Shown: piece by piece, positions 42,598 to 52,248 of the stretch | How the letters are laid out: each line of letters begins with the position of its first letter | Position numbering within the stretch: position 1 is the first letter of the stretch | Origin: Streptomyces sp. NRRL S-37 | GTDB taxonomy: Bacteria > Actinomycetota > Actinomycetes > Streptomycetales > Streptomycetaceae | Reading direction: 5' to 3' | Assembly: GCF_000721605.1 (NCBI RefSeq) | Contig: NZ_JOIZ01000005.1 | Span: 682,001-746,000, forward strand | Length of the DNA stretch: 64,000 bases | Made by a program: the position numbers and the translations under genes | The notes under the pieces: generated by a model | Databases searched by the model: none | What the model saw: the letters and a program-made list of their open reading frames with translations, nothing else | Told to the model about the DNA's origin: nothing

Positions 42598-42679
42598 GTA
42601 CGCCGGTACGAGGGCGACCCGACGGTCCCCGTACCGGCGTACGCCCGGCCCCGCACCCGGCGTACGCCCGGCCCCGCAC
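42598..42679. repeat. Long hairpin and tandem 23-bp repeat in the sugar operon
   Basis: GTACGCCGGTACG (42598-42610) pairs perfectly with 42630-42642 across a 19-nt loop. The right arm overlaps two exact 23-bp tandem repeats (42634-42656 and 42657-42679, beginning CCGGCGTACGCCC). It lies directly after the dehydrogenase stop and before the next gene of the operon. Confidence 0.75.
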
Positions 42680-42745
42680 CGCACCCGCCCGACTCGTACC
42701 CCGAGCCGCGAACCTCGTCCGACATACCGAACCAAAGGACACCCT

Positions 42746-43714
42746 GTGACCGACGCTTCCGCCACGGCTCCCCGCAGGCCCGGTGAGCAGACCCTCACCG
42801 CGCTCGGCCTGAGCGCGCCCGCCCTCGACCCCGCCGACGCCTCGCCGCACACCTTCCCCGGCGGCGGCCGCTGGCGCACCGAGGTCCCCTCGTGCGAGGG
42901 GCCCGAGGCGCTGGCCGTGGTCCTGAAGGAGGCCTCGCGCCTCGACGTGCCGATCCACCGGATCAGCCAGGGCAGCGGCGTGTGGATGCTGACCGACGCC
43001 GAGATCACCGAGATGGTCGAGGCCACCGCGGAGCGCGACATCGAGCTCTGCCTGTTCACCGGCCCGCGCGGCACCTGGGACATCGGCGGCTCCACCCGTA
43101 CCGACTCGGGCGGCGCCGGACTGCGCGCCCGGGGCCACGACGCGGTGGCCGGCTGCGTCGAGGACGCCGTGCGCGCCACGGAGCTGGGCGTCAAGTGCCT
43201 GCTCGTCGCCGACGAGGGCGTGCTGTGGACGCTGCACCGGGCGCGGGCGGCCGGGCTGCTGCCCGCCGACACCACGCTGAAGCTGTCGGCGCTCGTCGGT
43301 CCGGTCAATCCGGCCTCGTACGCGGTCTACGAGCACCTCGGCGCCGACTCGATCAACGTCCCCAGCGATCTGACGCTGGATCACCTCACGGAGATACGGC
43401 GGATTTCGGCCACGCCGATGGACATGTACATCGAGGCCCCCGACGACCTCGGCGGCTATGTGCGGATGTACGAGGTCGCCGAACTCATCCGGCGCGGCGC
43501 CCCGCTGTACCTGAAGTTCGGCCTGTCCAAGGCGCCCGGGATCTATCCGTACGGGCACCATCTGCGGGAGCTGACCCTGGCGACCGCGAAGGAGCGGGTG
43601 CGGCGCGGCCGGCTGGCCCTGGACCTGCTGGCCCGGCACGGCGCGGACGGCGACATGGCGCCGCTCGGGTCCCGGCTTCCGGGCGATCTGATCCGGTTCG
43701 ACATCTCGTCATAA
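42746..43714 (+). CDS. TIM-barrel protein resembling peptidase U32, function unknown
   Basis: The protein has 322 aa and no signal peptide. Alternating strands and helices with [60 protein letters not shown] and [12 protein letters not shown] suggest a TIM barrel related to U32 proteins. The U32 Cys pattern is not evident, so peptidase activity is doubtful. GTG at 42746 has AAAGGA seven bases upstream. Its place between the dehydrogenase and the sugar-binding protein suggests an aldolase, isomerase or hydratase step. This is inference only. Confidence 0.75.
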   Translation: MTDASATAPRRPGEQTLTALGLSAPALDPADASPHTFPGGGRWRTEVPSCEGPEALAVVLKEASRLDVPIHRISQGSGVWMLTDAEITEMVEATAERDIELCLFTGPRGTWDIGGSTRTDSGGAGLRARGHDAVAGCVEDAVRATELGVKCLLVADEGVLWTLHRARAAGLLPADTTLKLSALVGPVNPASYAVYEHLGADSINVPSDLTLDHLTEIRRISATPMDMYIEAPDDLGGYVRMYEVAELIRRGAPLYLKFGLSKAPGIYPYGHHLRELTLATAKERVRRGRLALDLLARHGADGDMAPLGSRLPGDLIRFDISS

Positions 43715-43851
43715 CGTTCCGGAAACTCGACTTCACAGAAGTAGACACAGACGCGCACAATCGCACACACCCCTTTCTCGGTCCCCTGATCCCACCCCGG
43801 AAGCGCCCGCTCGTCCGGACCGACCCCGCACACACATCAAGGATGATGACC

Positions 43852-44961
43852 ATGCGTAACCGCAGAGCCGCACTCGCCGCCGTGGCCACCGCCGCCTCCC
43901 TCGCCCTCACCCTGTCCGCCTGCGGCCAGAACAGCGAGGGCGGCAGCGAGGAGGACAAGGGCGGCTCCGAGGGGGCCACCGTCGGCATCGCGATGCCGAC
44001 GAAGTCCTCCGAGCGCTGGATCGCCGACGGCGCCAACGTCGAGAAGGAGCTGAAGGCCAAGGGGTTCAAGACCAAGCTGGTCTTCGGCGAGGACGACCCG
44101 GACCAGCAGGTCTCCCAGATCGAGAACATGATCACGCAGGGTGTGGACGCCCTGATCGTGGCGGCGATCGACAACAAGTCCCTGGGCAACGTGCTGCAGC
44201 AGGCCAAGGACGCCGACATCCCGGTCGTCTCCTACGACCGGCTGATCCTCGGCACGGAGAACGTCGACTACTACGCCTCCTTCGACAACGAGAAGGTCGG
44301 CGAGCTGCAGGGCGGCTACATCGTCGACAAGCTGGGGCTGAAGGCCGGCAAGAAGGGCCCCTTCAACATCGAGCTGTTCGCCGGCTCCAACGACGACAAC
44401 AACACCAGGTACTTCTTCCAGGGCGCGATGAACGTCCTGAAGCCGTACATGGACAAGGGCCAGCTGGTCGTCCGCTCCAAGCAGACCGACCTCAACCAGG
44501 TCACCACCCTGCGCTGGGACGGCGGCACCGCGCAGAAGCGCATGGACGACCTGCTCACCTCCAGCTACCGCAACGCCCGGGTCGACGCGGTGCTCTCGCC
44601 CTACGACGGCATCTCCATCGGCATCCTGTCCGCCCTGAAGTCGGACGGCTACGGCACCGGCAGCAAGGCCATGCCCGTCGTCACCGGCCAGGACGCCGAG
44701 GTCGCCTCGCTGAAGTCGATCATCTCGGGCCAGCAGACCCAGACCGTCTTCAAGGACCTGCGCGAGCTCGCCAAGGTCGCCGCGAACATGGTCGACGCGG
44801 TCCTCAACGACAAGAAGCCCGAGGTCAACGACACCAAGTCGTACGACAACGGCAGCAAGGTCGTCCCCGCCTACCTGCTGCAGCCGGTCAGCGTCGACAA
44901 GTCCAACTACAAGCAGGTCCTGGTCGACGGCGGCTACTACACCGAGGACCAGCTCAAGTAA
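43852..44961 (+). CDS. Sugar ABC transporter substrate-binding lipoprotein (ChvE type)
   Basis: The protein has 369 aa. A lipoprotein signal ([20 protein letters not shown], lipobox LSAC) is followed by an acidic linker and a periplasmic-binding-protein type I fold: [45 protein letters not shown] and [20 protein letters not shown]. It is closest in pattern to ChvE/MmsE proteins, which bind arabinose, galactose or related monosaccharides. The third of three nearby ATGs is chosen since AAGGA lies 8 bases upstream. It delivers sugar to the MmsA/B-like ATPase and permease downstream. Confidence 0.93.
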   Translation: MRNRRAALAAVATAASLALTLSACGQNSEGGSEEDKGGSEGATVGIAMPTKSSERWIADGANVEKELKAKGFKTKLVFGEDDPDQQVSQIENMITQGVDALIVAAIDNKSLGNVLQQAKDADIPVVSYDRLILGTENVDYYASFDNEKVGELQGGYIVDKLGLKAGKKGPFNIELFAGSNDDNNTRYFFQGAMNVLKPYMDKGQLVVRSKQTDLNQVTTLRWDGGTAQKRMDDLLTSSYRNARVDAVLSPYDGISIGILSALKSDGYGTGSKAMPVVTGQDAEVASLKSIISGQQTQTVFKDLRELAKVAANMVDAVLNDKKPEVNDTKSYDNGSKVVPAYLLQPVSVDKSNYKQVLVDGGYYTEDQLK

Positions 44962-44993
44962 CCGGGCCCCTTCAAGGATTGGAAGGCACGACC

Positions 44994-46544
44994 ATGGCGG
45001 GACCCGTCCTGGAAATGCGCTCGATCGTCAAGACCTTTCCCGGCGTCAAGGCGCTGTCGGACGTCACCCTGACCGTCCGTCAGGGCGAGGTCCACGCCAT
45101 CTGCGGCGAGAACGGCGCCGGCAAGTCGACCCTCATGAAGGTCCTCTCCGGCGTCCACCCGCACGGCAGCTACGAGGGGGACATCCTCTTCGAGGGAGAG
45201 CCCTGCGAGTTCAAGGACATCCGGGCCAGCGAGCAGCGCGGCATCGTCATCATCCACCAGGAACTGGCGCTGTCGCCGTTCCTCTCCCTCGCCGAGAACA
45301 TCTTCCTCGGCAATGAGCACGCCACCCGCGGGTTCATCAACTGGAACGCCACCCTCAAGCACGCCACCGAACTGCTGCGCCGGGTCGGCCTGTCCGACCA
45401 CCCGGACACCCGCGTCGCCGACATCGGCGTGGGCAAGCAGCAGCTCGTGGAGATCGCGAAGGCGCTCTCGAAGAAGGTGAAGCTGCTCATCCTGGATGAG
45501 CCGACCGCGGCCCTGAACGACGAGGACAGCGACAAACTCCTCGATCTGATCCTGGAGCTGAAGAAACAGGGCATCACCTCGATCATCATCTCCCACAAGC
45601 TCAACGAGATCCGCAAGGTCGCCGACTCGGTGACGATCCTGCGGGACGGGCGGACCATCGAGACGCTCGACGTGAAGGCCGCGGAGACCACCGAGGACCG
45701 GATCATCTCCGGCATGGTCGGCCGCGACCTGGAGCACCGCTTCCCGGAGCGCACCCCGCACCGGCCCGAGGAGGGCGCCGCCCCGGCCCTGGAGGTCCGC
45801 GGCTGGACCGTGTACCACCCGATCGACCAGCAGCGCAAGGTCGTCGACGACGTGTCCTTCGAGGTCCGGCGCGGTGAGATCGTCGGCATCGCCGGCCTGA
45901 TGGGCGCGGGCCGTACCGAGCTCGCGATGAGCATCTTCGGCCGCACCTACGGCCGGTACGCCGCCGGCACGGTCCTCAAGGACGGCACGGAGATCCGTAC
46001 GAAGACCGTCCCCGAGGCGGTGGCGCACGGCATCGCGTACGTCACCGAGGACCGCAAGCACTTCGGCCTGAACCTCATCGACACCATCAACCGCAACATC
46101 TCGCTCAGCGCCCTCGGCAAGGTCGCCCGGCGCGGTGTGGTGGACGAGCACGAGGAGCGGCAGGTCGCCGAGGGCTTCCGCACGTCGATGAACATCAAGG
46201 CCCCGACGGTGTTCGAACCGGTGGGCAAGCTGTCCGGCGGCAACCAGCAGAAGGTCGTCCTCAGCAAGTGGATCTTCGCCGGTCCCGATGTGCTGATCCT
46301 CGACGAGCCGACGCGCGGCATCGACGTCGGCGCCAAGTACGAGATCTACACGGTCATCGACAAGCTGGCCGCCGAGGGCAAGGCGGTCGTCTTCATCTCC
46401 TCCGAGCTGCCCGAACTGCTCGGCATGTGCGACCGCATCTACACGATGGCCGCGGGGCGGCTGACCGGTGAGTTCTCGCGGGCCGAGGCCTCCCAGGAAT
46501 CGCTGATGCGTCAGATGACGAAGGACAAAGAGGTATCCCGATGA
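44994..46544 (+). CDS. Sugar ABC transporter ATP-binding protein, double-domain (MmsA/GguA type)
   Basis: The protein has 516 aa with two ATPase domains. The first has GENGAGKST (Walker A), then [11 protein letters not shown]. The second has degenerate Walker [10 protein letters not shown], as usual for this family, then [14 protein letters not shown] and [19 protein letters not shown] at 44994 follows GGAAGG at 7 bases. An earlier in-frame ATG at 44979 lacks a ribosome site. It ends in an ATGA overlap with the permease gene. Confidence 0.95.
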   Translation: MAGPVLEMRSIVKTFPGVKALSDVTLTVRQGEVHAICGENGAGKSTLMKVLSGVHPHGSYEGDILFEGEPCEFKDIRASEQRGIVIIHQELALSPFLSLAENIFLGNEHATRGFINWNATLKHATELLRRVGLSDHPDTRVADIGVGKQQLVEIAKALSKKVKLLILDEPTAALNDEDSDKLLDLILELKKQGITSIIISHKLNEIRKVADSVTILRDGRTIETLDVKAAETTEDRIISGMVGRDLEHRFPERTPHRPEEGAAPALEVRGWTVYHPIDQQRKVVDDVSFEVRRGEIVGIAGLMGAGRTELAMSIFGRTYGRYAAGTVLKDGTEIRTKTVPEAVAHGIAYVTEDRKHFGLNLIDTINRNISLSALGKVARRGVVDEHEERQVAEGFRTSMNIKAPTVFEPVGKLSGGNQQKVVLSKWIFAGPDVLILDEPTRGIDVGAKYEIYTVIDKLAAEGKAVVFISSELPELLGMCDRIYTMAAGRLTGEFSRAEASQESLMRQMTKDKEVSR

Positions 46545-47788
46545 GCAGCACCGAAGTCACCGACAAGACGCCGGCGGCCGCGCCGCCGGGCAAGAACGGG
46601 GCGGGCAGCGGTGACGGCCTGCTCCAGCTGATGCTGGACGGCATGCGCCGCAACATGCGCCAGTACGGCATGCTGATCGCCCTGGGCCTGATCGTGGCGC
46701 TCTTCGCGGTGTGGACCGAAGGCGACCTGCTGCTGCCGCGCAACGTCTCCAACCTGGTGCTGCAGAACAGCTACATCCTGATCCTCGCGATCGGCATGAT
46801 GCTGGTCATCATCGCGGGCCACATCGACCTGTCGGTCGGGTCGCTGACGGCGTTCGTCGGCTCGATGGCCGCCGTCTTCATGGTGAAGAACGACCTGCCG
46901 TGGCCGGTCGCGGTGATCCTCTGCCTGGCCGTGGGCGCGCTGGCCGGCGCGATACAGGGCTGGTTCATCGCCTACGGCGGCATACCGTCGTTCATCGTGA
47001 CCCTCGCGGGCATGCTGACCTTCCGCGGTCTCACCGAGATCTTCCTGGAGGGCCAGACCCTCGGCCCGTTCCCCAAGGGCCTGCAGACGGTCGCCAACGG
47101 CTTCATGCCGGAGGTCGGCCCGGAGACCAACTACCACAACCTCACCCTGCTCCTCGGCATCGCACTGATCGCGCTCGTGGTCCTCCAGGAGGTCCGCGAC
47201 CGCCGCCGCCAGAAGGAGTTCGACCTGGAGGTCCTCCCCTCCAAGCTGTTCCTGCTGAAGCTCGTCGCGCTCGGCGCCGCCATCCTCGTCGTGACGATGC
47301 TGCTGGCCAGCTACAAGGGCGCCCCGATCGTGCTGCTGATCCTCGGCGCGCTGCTCGTCGGCTTCGGCTACGTGATGCGCAACGCCGTCATCGGCCGCCA
47401 CATCTACGCCATCGGCGGCAACCTGCCCGCGGCCAAGCTGTCCGGCGTGCGGGACAAGAAGGTCACCTTCCTGGTCTTCCTGAACATGGGCATGCTCGCG
47501 GCCCTGGCGGGTCTGGTCTTCGCCGCCCGCTTCAACGCGGCCTCTCCCAAGGCCGGCCTCAACTTCGAGCTGGAGGCCATCGCCGCCTCGTTCATCGGCG
47601 GCGCGTCGATGAGCGGCGGCGTCGGCACGGTCCTCGGCGCGATCATCGGCGGCCTGGTCCTGGGCGTGCTGAACAACGGTATGAACCTCGTCGGCATCGG
47701 CACCGACTGGCAGCAGGTCATCAAGGGCCTGGTGCTGCTGGCCGCGGTCGGCTTCGACGTGTGGAACAAGCGCAAGTCCGGTTCGTAA
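46541..47788 (+). CDS. Sugar ABC transporter permease (MmsB/GguB type)
   Basis: The permease has 415 aa, a hydrophilic N-terminal 45 residues and about ten membrane spans. Family signatures are [39 protein letters not shown] with [12 protein letters not shown], and [20 protein letters not shown]. It is longer than RbsC because of the middle loop ([16 protein letters not shown]), as in the multiple-monosaccharide permeases. The ATGA overlap with the ATPase indicates tight coupling. A short hairpin follows the stop. Confidence 0.95.
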   Translation: MSSTEVTDKTPAAAPPGKNGAGSGDGLLQLMLDGMRRNMRQYGMLIALGLIVALFAVWTEGDLLLPRNVSNLVLQNSYILILAIGMMLVIIAGHIDLSVGSLTAFVGSMAAVFMVKNDLPWPVAVILCLAVGALAGAIQGWFIAYGGIPSFIVTLAGMLTFRGLTEIFLEGQTLGPFPKGLQTVANGFMPEVGPETNYHNLTLLLGIALIALVVLQEVRDRRRQKEFDLEVLPSKLFLLKLVALGAAILVVTMLLASYKGAPIVLLILGALLVGFGYVMRNAVIGRHIYAIGGNLPAAKLSGVRDKKVTFLVFLNMGMLAALAGLVFAARFNAASPKAGLNFELEAIAASFIGGASMSGGVGTVLGAIIGGLVLGVLNNGMNLVGIGTDWQQVIKGLVLLAAVGFDVWNKRKSGS

Positions 47789-47796
47789 GTCAGCTC

Positions 47797-47820
47797 GGGC
47801 CCCGCCGGACGGCGGGGCCC
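47797..47820 (+). terminator. Hairpin after the sugar permease gene
   Basis: GGGCCCCGCC pairs perfectly with GGCGGGGCCC around a GGAC loop and is followed by CCTTCCTTTT. It may end the operon or limit expression of the epimerase gene 24 bp on. Confidence 0.7.
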
Positions 47821-47843
47821 CTTCCTTTTGGGGAGCCGCACGG

Positions 47844-49001
47844 ATGGAACTGAACAGACGCACGGTCATCGCAGGAGCCGCGGCGGCCGGTGTCGCCGCC
47901 ACCACCACCGCGTTCGGCGGCACGGCGCACGCCGCGCCGGGCAGGGGGAAGCCGGTGAAGTCGCTCTTCGGCACACTCGCGGACGGCACCAAGGTCCACC
48001 GCTGGTCGCTGGAGAACGGCGGCACCCGGATGAAGGTCCTCTCCTACGGCGGCATCGTCCAGTCCCTGGAGATCCCCGACCGCCGCGGTCGCTACACCAA
48101 TGTCTCCCTCGGCTTCGACACCCTCGAGGAGTACGTCGCCTCCAGCCCTTACTTCGGCGCCCTGATCGGCCGCTACGGCAACCGCATCGACAAGGGCCGC
48201 TTCATCCTCGACGGCACCGCGTACCAGCTCTCCGTCAACGACGGCGAGAACAGCCTGCACGGCGGCGCCCAGGGCTTCGACAAGCGGGTCTGGGACGTCG
48301 AGCCGTTCACCCGGGGCTCCGACGTCGGCCTCCACCTGTACTACACCAGCGTCGACGGCGAGATGGGCTACCCGGGCACGCTGCGCACGAAGGTCACGTA
48401 CACCCTCACCCGGGACGGCGACTGGCGCGTCGACTACGAGGCCACCACCGACAAGGCCACCGTCGTCAACCTCACCAGCCACGTCTACTGGAACCTCGCC
48501 GGCGAGGGCAGCGGCTCGATCCACGACCACGAGCTGTCCATCGCCGCCTCCCGCTACACGCCGGTGAACTCGGGGCTGATCCCCACGGGCGAACTGGCGC
48601 GGGTCGCGGCCACCCCCTTCGACTTCCGCCGGGCCAAGCCGATCGGCCGGGACATCCGCACCGCCCACCAGCAGGTGCTGTACGGACAGGGCTTCGACCA
48701 CAACTGGGTGCTCGACAAGGGCATCACCAGCCGTCCCGAGCAGGTCGCGCTGCTGCGTGATCCGTCCTCCGGCCGCACGCTGCGGATCGCGACGAACGAG
48801 CCGGGGCTGCAGTTCTACTCCGGCAACTTCCTCGACGGCACCCTCGTCGGCACCGGCGGCCGGGTCTACCGGCAGGGCGACGGGCTGTGCCTGGAGACCC
48901 AGCACTTCCCGGACTCGCCGAACCAGCCGTCGTTCCCGTCGACCGTGCTGCGGCCCGGACAGACGTACCGGACGACGACGGTCCACTCGTTCGGGGCGTG
49001 A
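47844..49001 (+). CDS. Tat-exported aldose 1-epimerase
   Basis: The precursor has 385 aa. The N-terminus is a Tat signal (NRRTVIAGAAAAGVAATTTA, cleavage near AHA). The mature domain is a GalM-type mutarotase: FGALIGRYGNRIDKGRF, NSLHGGAQGFDKRVWD (His), NLTSHVYWNLAG (His) and ETQHFPDSPNQPSF (Glu). It is a clear paralogue of the cytoplasmic epimerase at 33205-34182. Its place after the importer suggests that it equilibrates anomers outside the cell before uptake. GGGGAG lies 9 bases before the ATG. Confidence 0.92.
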   Translation: MELNRRTVIAGAAAAGVAATTTAFGGTAHAAPGRGKPVKSLFGTLADGTKVHRWSLENGGTRMKVLSYGGIVQSLEIPDRRGRYTNVSLGFDTLEEYVASSPYFGALIGRYGNRIDKGRFILDGTAYQLSVNDGENSLHGGAQGFDKRVWDVEPFTRGSDVGLHLYYTSVDGEMGYPGTLRTKVTYTLTRDGDWRVDYEATTDKATVVNLTSHVYWNLAGEGSGSIHDHELSIAASRYTPVNSGLIPTGELARVAATPFDFRRAKPIGRDIRTAHQQVLYGQGFDHNWVLDKGITSRPEQVALLRDPSSGRTLRIATNEPGLQFYSGNFLDGTLVGTGGRVYRQGDGLCLETQHFPDSPNQPSFPSTVLRPGQTYRTTTVHSFGA

Positions 49002-49070
49002 GCCCCGGCGGACCGCCACCGTCACATTTTCCTCACACGGACTGAACGGCGGCGCGTCCCGCTCCGTACT

Positions 49071-49108
49071 CCTGGGTGGCCCGTGCTCCCCCGCGCGGGC
49101 CACCCAGG
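49071..49108. terminator. Hairpin after the exported epimerase gene
   Basis: CCTGGGTGGCCCG pairs perfectly (13 bp) with its complement across a 12-nt loop, 69 bases past the stop. It probably ends the sugar operon. Confidence 0.75.
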
Positions 49109-49158
49109 CATGACGGGCCCGTCCCTCCCCAACGGGCCCGCCGTACACGGAGGTTCCC

Positions 49159-50919
49159 TTGGCCGACAGCGTCACCTCGTTGTTCCGCAGCACTGCGGCA
49201 CACAGCCCGTCGATGGCGGCGCTGACACGGGAGAGCGACGGGGCCGGCCCGGTGGACTTCTGCATCCCCTGCAACCCGTACTTCCCCACCCCCGCCATGT
49301 TCGAGGACATGGCGGCCCGGCTGCGCGACATCATCACGTACTACCCGAGCAGCGCCGACACCATCACGGCCGAACTGTGCAGCCTGCTCCGACTGCCGCC
49401 GCAGTGCGTGGCGATGGGCAACGGATCGACCGAGCTGATCACCTGGATCGACCACCTCCTGGTCCGCGAGTCCCTCGCCGTCCCCGTCCCCACCTTCGGC
49501 CGCTGGACCGACCAGCCCATGGAGACCGGCAAACGGGTCGACATGTTCCCGCTCCAGGAGGCCGGCGGCTTCGCCCTGGACCTCGCGCAGTACGCCGAGT
49601 TCATCCGGGCGCGCGGCACCCGGGTCGCCGTCATCTGCAACCCCAACAACCCCGACGGCGGCTTCCTGCACAAGCACGCGGTCGTGCAGTTCATGGACGC
49701 CATGGCCGACCTGGACCTGGTGGTGATCGACGAGTCGTTCCTGGAGTTCGCCGACGCGGAGAACGAACCGAGCGTGGTGCAGGAGGCGATGCTGCGCCCC
49801 AACGTCATCGTGCTGCGCAGCCTCGGCAAGAACTTCGGCCTGCACGGCATCCGCTTCGGTTACCTGGTCGCCAATCCGGCCCTGGCGGGGCGGGTGAGGT
49901 CCATGCTCCCCAAGTGGAACCTCAACTCCTTCGCCGAGCACGTGGTGTTCATGCTGAAGGAGCACGGCGCCGAGTACGCCCAGAGCCTGCACCAGGTCCG
50001 CCGTGACCGGATGGACATGTCCGGGCAGCTCTCCTCGCTGCCCGGACTGACGGTCTACCCGTCCCAGGGCAACTTCCTCTTCGTGCGCCTCCCCGTGGGC
50101 GCCGAGGGCACCGTGGTCCGGGACCGGATGCTCACCGAGCACCGGATCCTGGTCCGCGAGTGCGGCAACAAGATCGGCTCGTCCAGCCGCTTCCTGCGTC
50201 TCGTGGTACGCCCCCAGGTGGACGTGCGCCGCCTGGTGACCGGCCTGGAACAGGTGCTCTACGGGACGTCCAGGAGGGGGGCCGCCGCGCCCGAGCAGGC
50301 CACGGGGACCGGTTACAGCTCGGGCACGGCGGCCGTGGACCGGCTGGTGAGCCGGACCAACGGGGCCGGCCTGCGGGGGCTCGCCGCTCAGACCGCCGGT
50401 GCCGGTGTTCCGGGGCTCGCCGCCGCTCCGTCCGCCGGCACCGGCATGCCGCTCCCCGCCGCCGCGTCCGCCCCCGCGGCGGACGCGGGCGGCGGGATGC
50501 CGGTGCCGGCCGCGGCCTCGGTGGTGACGGGGATGCCGGGGATGCCCCAGCCGGTCCCGCAGCAGGTCCCCGCGCCGGTTCCGCAGCCCGTGCCGCAGCA
50601 GGCTCCCGCGCCGGTCCCGCAGCAGGTCCCCGCGCCGGTCCCGCAGCAGGTCCCCGCGCCCGTGCCGATGCCGGCGCCCGCCCAGCCGCTCGCGCCCGTG
50701 GCACAGGCGCCGATGCCCGCCGCGGCGTTCCCGGCACCGGCCCAGGTGCCTCCGCCGGTGCCGCCGCCCGCCGGTCCCACCCCGCCCGGCGTCCCCGCCC
50801 GCGGTGGCCTGACGGCCGCCCAGGTCAGGGGCACCGACGGCCTCTCCATGGCCCCCGCGACGGGCTGGCAGGGGCCGCAGAGCTGGCCGAACCCGGCGGG
50901 GATGGACCAGGTGGGCTGA
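49159..50919 (+). CDS. PLP-dependent aminotransferase (class I/II) with Pro-rich C-terminal tail
   Basis: The protein has 586 aa. Residues 1-375 are a fold-type I aminotransferase of the HisC/CobD kind: MGNGSTELITWIDHLL, VAVICNPNNPDGGFL, LVVIDESFLEFAD and the PLP lysine in LRSLGKNFGLHGIRFGY. Residues about 376-586 are a low-complexity Ala/Pro/Gln tail with PQQVPAP repeats (bases about 50560-50700), which no aminotransferase needs. The TTG start at 49159 follows GGAGG. The gene is alone on the plus strand, convergent with the transglycosylase gene 20 bp away. The substrate is not determinable here. Confidence 0.85.
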   Translation: MADSVTSLFRSTAAHSPSMAALTRESDGAGPVDFCIPCNPYFPTPAMFEDMAARLRDIITYYPSSADTITAELCSLLRLPPQCVAMGNGSTELITWIDHLLVRESLAVPVPTFGRWTDQPMETGKRVDMFPLQEAGGFALDLAQYAEFIRARGTRVAVICNPNNPDGGFLHKHAVVQFMDAMADLDLVVIDESFLEFADAENEPSVVQEAMLRPNVIVLRSLGKNFGLHGIRFGYLVANPALAGRVRSMLPKWNLNSFAEHVVFMLKEHGAEYAQSLHQVRRDRMDMSGQLSSLPGLTVYPSQGNFLFVRLPVGAEGTVVRDRMLTEHRILVRECGNKIGSSSRFLRLVVRPQVDVRRLVTGLEQVLYGTSRRGAAAPEQATGTGYSSGTAAVDRLVSRTNGAGLRGLAAQTAGAGVPGLAAAPSAGTGMPLPAAASAPAADAGGGMPVPAAASVVTGMPGMPQPVPQQVPAPVPQPVPQQAPAPVPQQVPAPVPQQVPAPVPMPAPAQPLAPVAQAPMPAAAFPAPAQVPPPVPPPAGPTPPGVPARGGLTAAQVRGTDGLSMAPATGWQGPQSWPNPAGMDQVG

Positions 50920-50939
50920 GCCCGGCGGACCGGGCGGGC

Positions 50940-52199
50940 TCACGCGGAGGACGTGGCCGGGGCGGTCGGGCAGGGCGAAGGGGCCGGGGAGCCGCTCGGG
51001 CCGGAAGACGGGGTCGCGGACTCGGGGACGCAGTCGTCCGGTTCGGTGGGCGAGGGGCTCGGTCCGGTCGGGTCCGGCGAGGGCGACGGGGTCCCGGTGG
51101 GGGACTCGCCGGGCGGCTGCGAGGGGTCCGGGAGCGTCGGAGACGCCGTCGGGGAGGAGGGCTCCGGGGACGGGGAGCCCGGATTCGGGATGGACGACGG
51201 TGAGGGGGCGGAGGGGGACGGCTCGGGGCTGCCCGGCGTACTCGGGTCCGGGCCGATGACGATGCCGCCGCCCCCGTCCCCGTCCCCCTTGCCGCCGCCG
51301 CTCCCGCCGTCGACGGGTCCGGTCGCCGGGGTCCCGCCGCCCGCGCCGGGACTCCTCGGGACGACGCCCTCGCCGTCGGGGACGGTGTGCACCCCCCGGC
51401 CGTAGAACTCCAGCCAGTACCTGACCAGCCTCAGGTAAGCGGACGAGTGGTTGTAGCTGAGGATCGCCCGGTCCAGGTCCGCCGCCCGGCCCAGATCCCG
51501 GTCGCCGGCGCACAGGTAGTGGCCGGCCGCCAGGGCCGCGTCGAAGACGTTGTCCGGGTCGGCGCGGCCGTCACCGTTGCCGTCCGCGCCCCAGCGGGCC
51601 CAGGTGGACGGCAGGAACTGCATCGGCCCCACCGCGCGGTCGTAGACCGTGTCACCGTCGTGGGCGCCCCCGTCCGTGTCCCGGATCAGGGCGAAACCCC
51701 GGCCGTCGAGCGGCGGTCCGGTGATGCGGCCCAGCGTCGTGCCGTTCCGGTCGACCGCGCCGCCGCGCGCCTGACCGGACTCGACCCTGCCGATCGCCGC
51801 GAGCAGCTCCCAGGGCAGCCGGCAGCCGGGGTCCGTGGCGCGCACGGAGGCCTCGGCGGCACGGTAGGCGCGCAGCACGGTGGCCGGGATGCCCGACTGG
51901 GAACGGAGGTCCCGCGCCAGCGCCGGGGGCACCGACGCGGCCCGAGCCGCCTCCGCGGTGTCCAGGGGCGGGAGTTCGGTGTGGTAGGAGCCGTCGTCCG
52001 GGGAGGCGGGTGCGGTGTACGGGTCGTCCGCCGCCGGTAAGAGGACGTCGTCGGCGGCGTGGTCGTCCTTCGCGTCCCCGGTGAGGCCGGGCGCCTGGGA
52101 GGCGGTGAGGGCCGCCATGGCGGCCACGGCGACGGCGGTCGCCCGCAGTCCTCTGCGGGTCCGGCCGCCGTAGGGGCGTCGGGCGCGGCGTACGGGCAT
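50940..52199 (-). CDS. Secreted lytic transglycosylase (SLT_2/MltB-like) with Ser/Pro-rich tail
   Basis: This murein-cleaving enzyme has 419 aa. After an N-terminal signal (RRGLRATAVAVAAMAALTAS) and a spacer, residues about 110-265 form an SLT_2 domain: PWELLAAIGRVESG with the catalytic Glu, YDRAVGPMQFLPSTWARWG, VFDAALAAGHYLC and AILSYNHSSAYLRLV. The C-terminal third is Gly/Ser/Pro-rich, probably a wall-spanning tail. ATG at 52199 follows AGGAGCG. It is the last minus-strand gene after the mce operon, 49 bp on. Wall cleavage may assist insertion of the envelope-spanning Mce machine, which is inference. Confidence 0.88.
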   Translation of the reverse strand: MPVRRARRPYGGRTRRGLRATAVAVAAMAALTASQAPGLTGDAKDDHAADDVLLPAADDPYTAPASPDDGSYHTELPPLDTAEAARAASVPPALARDLRSQSGIPATVLRAYRAAEASVRATDPGCRLPWELLAAIGRVESGQARGGAVDRNGTTLGRITGPPLDGRGFALIRDTDGGAHDGDTVYDRAVGPMQFLPSTWARWGADGNGDGRADPDNVFDAALAAGHYLCAGDRDLGRAADLDRAILSYNHSSAYLRLVRYWLEFYGRGVHTVPDGEGVVPRSPGAGGGTPATGPVDGGSGGGKGDGDGGGGIVIGPDPSTPGSPEPSPSAPSPSSIPNPGSPSPEPSSPTASPTLPDPSQPPGESPTGTPSPSPDPTGPSPSPTEPDDCVPESATPSSGPSGSPAPSPCPTAPATSSA

Positions 52200-52248
52200 G
52201 GCTGTCGCTCCTGTCGGATCCGTCGGAGTGGGGGCGGTCCTGCGGGCC

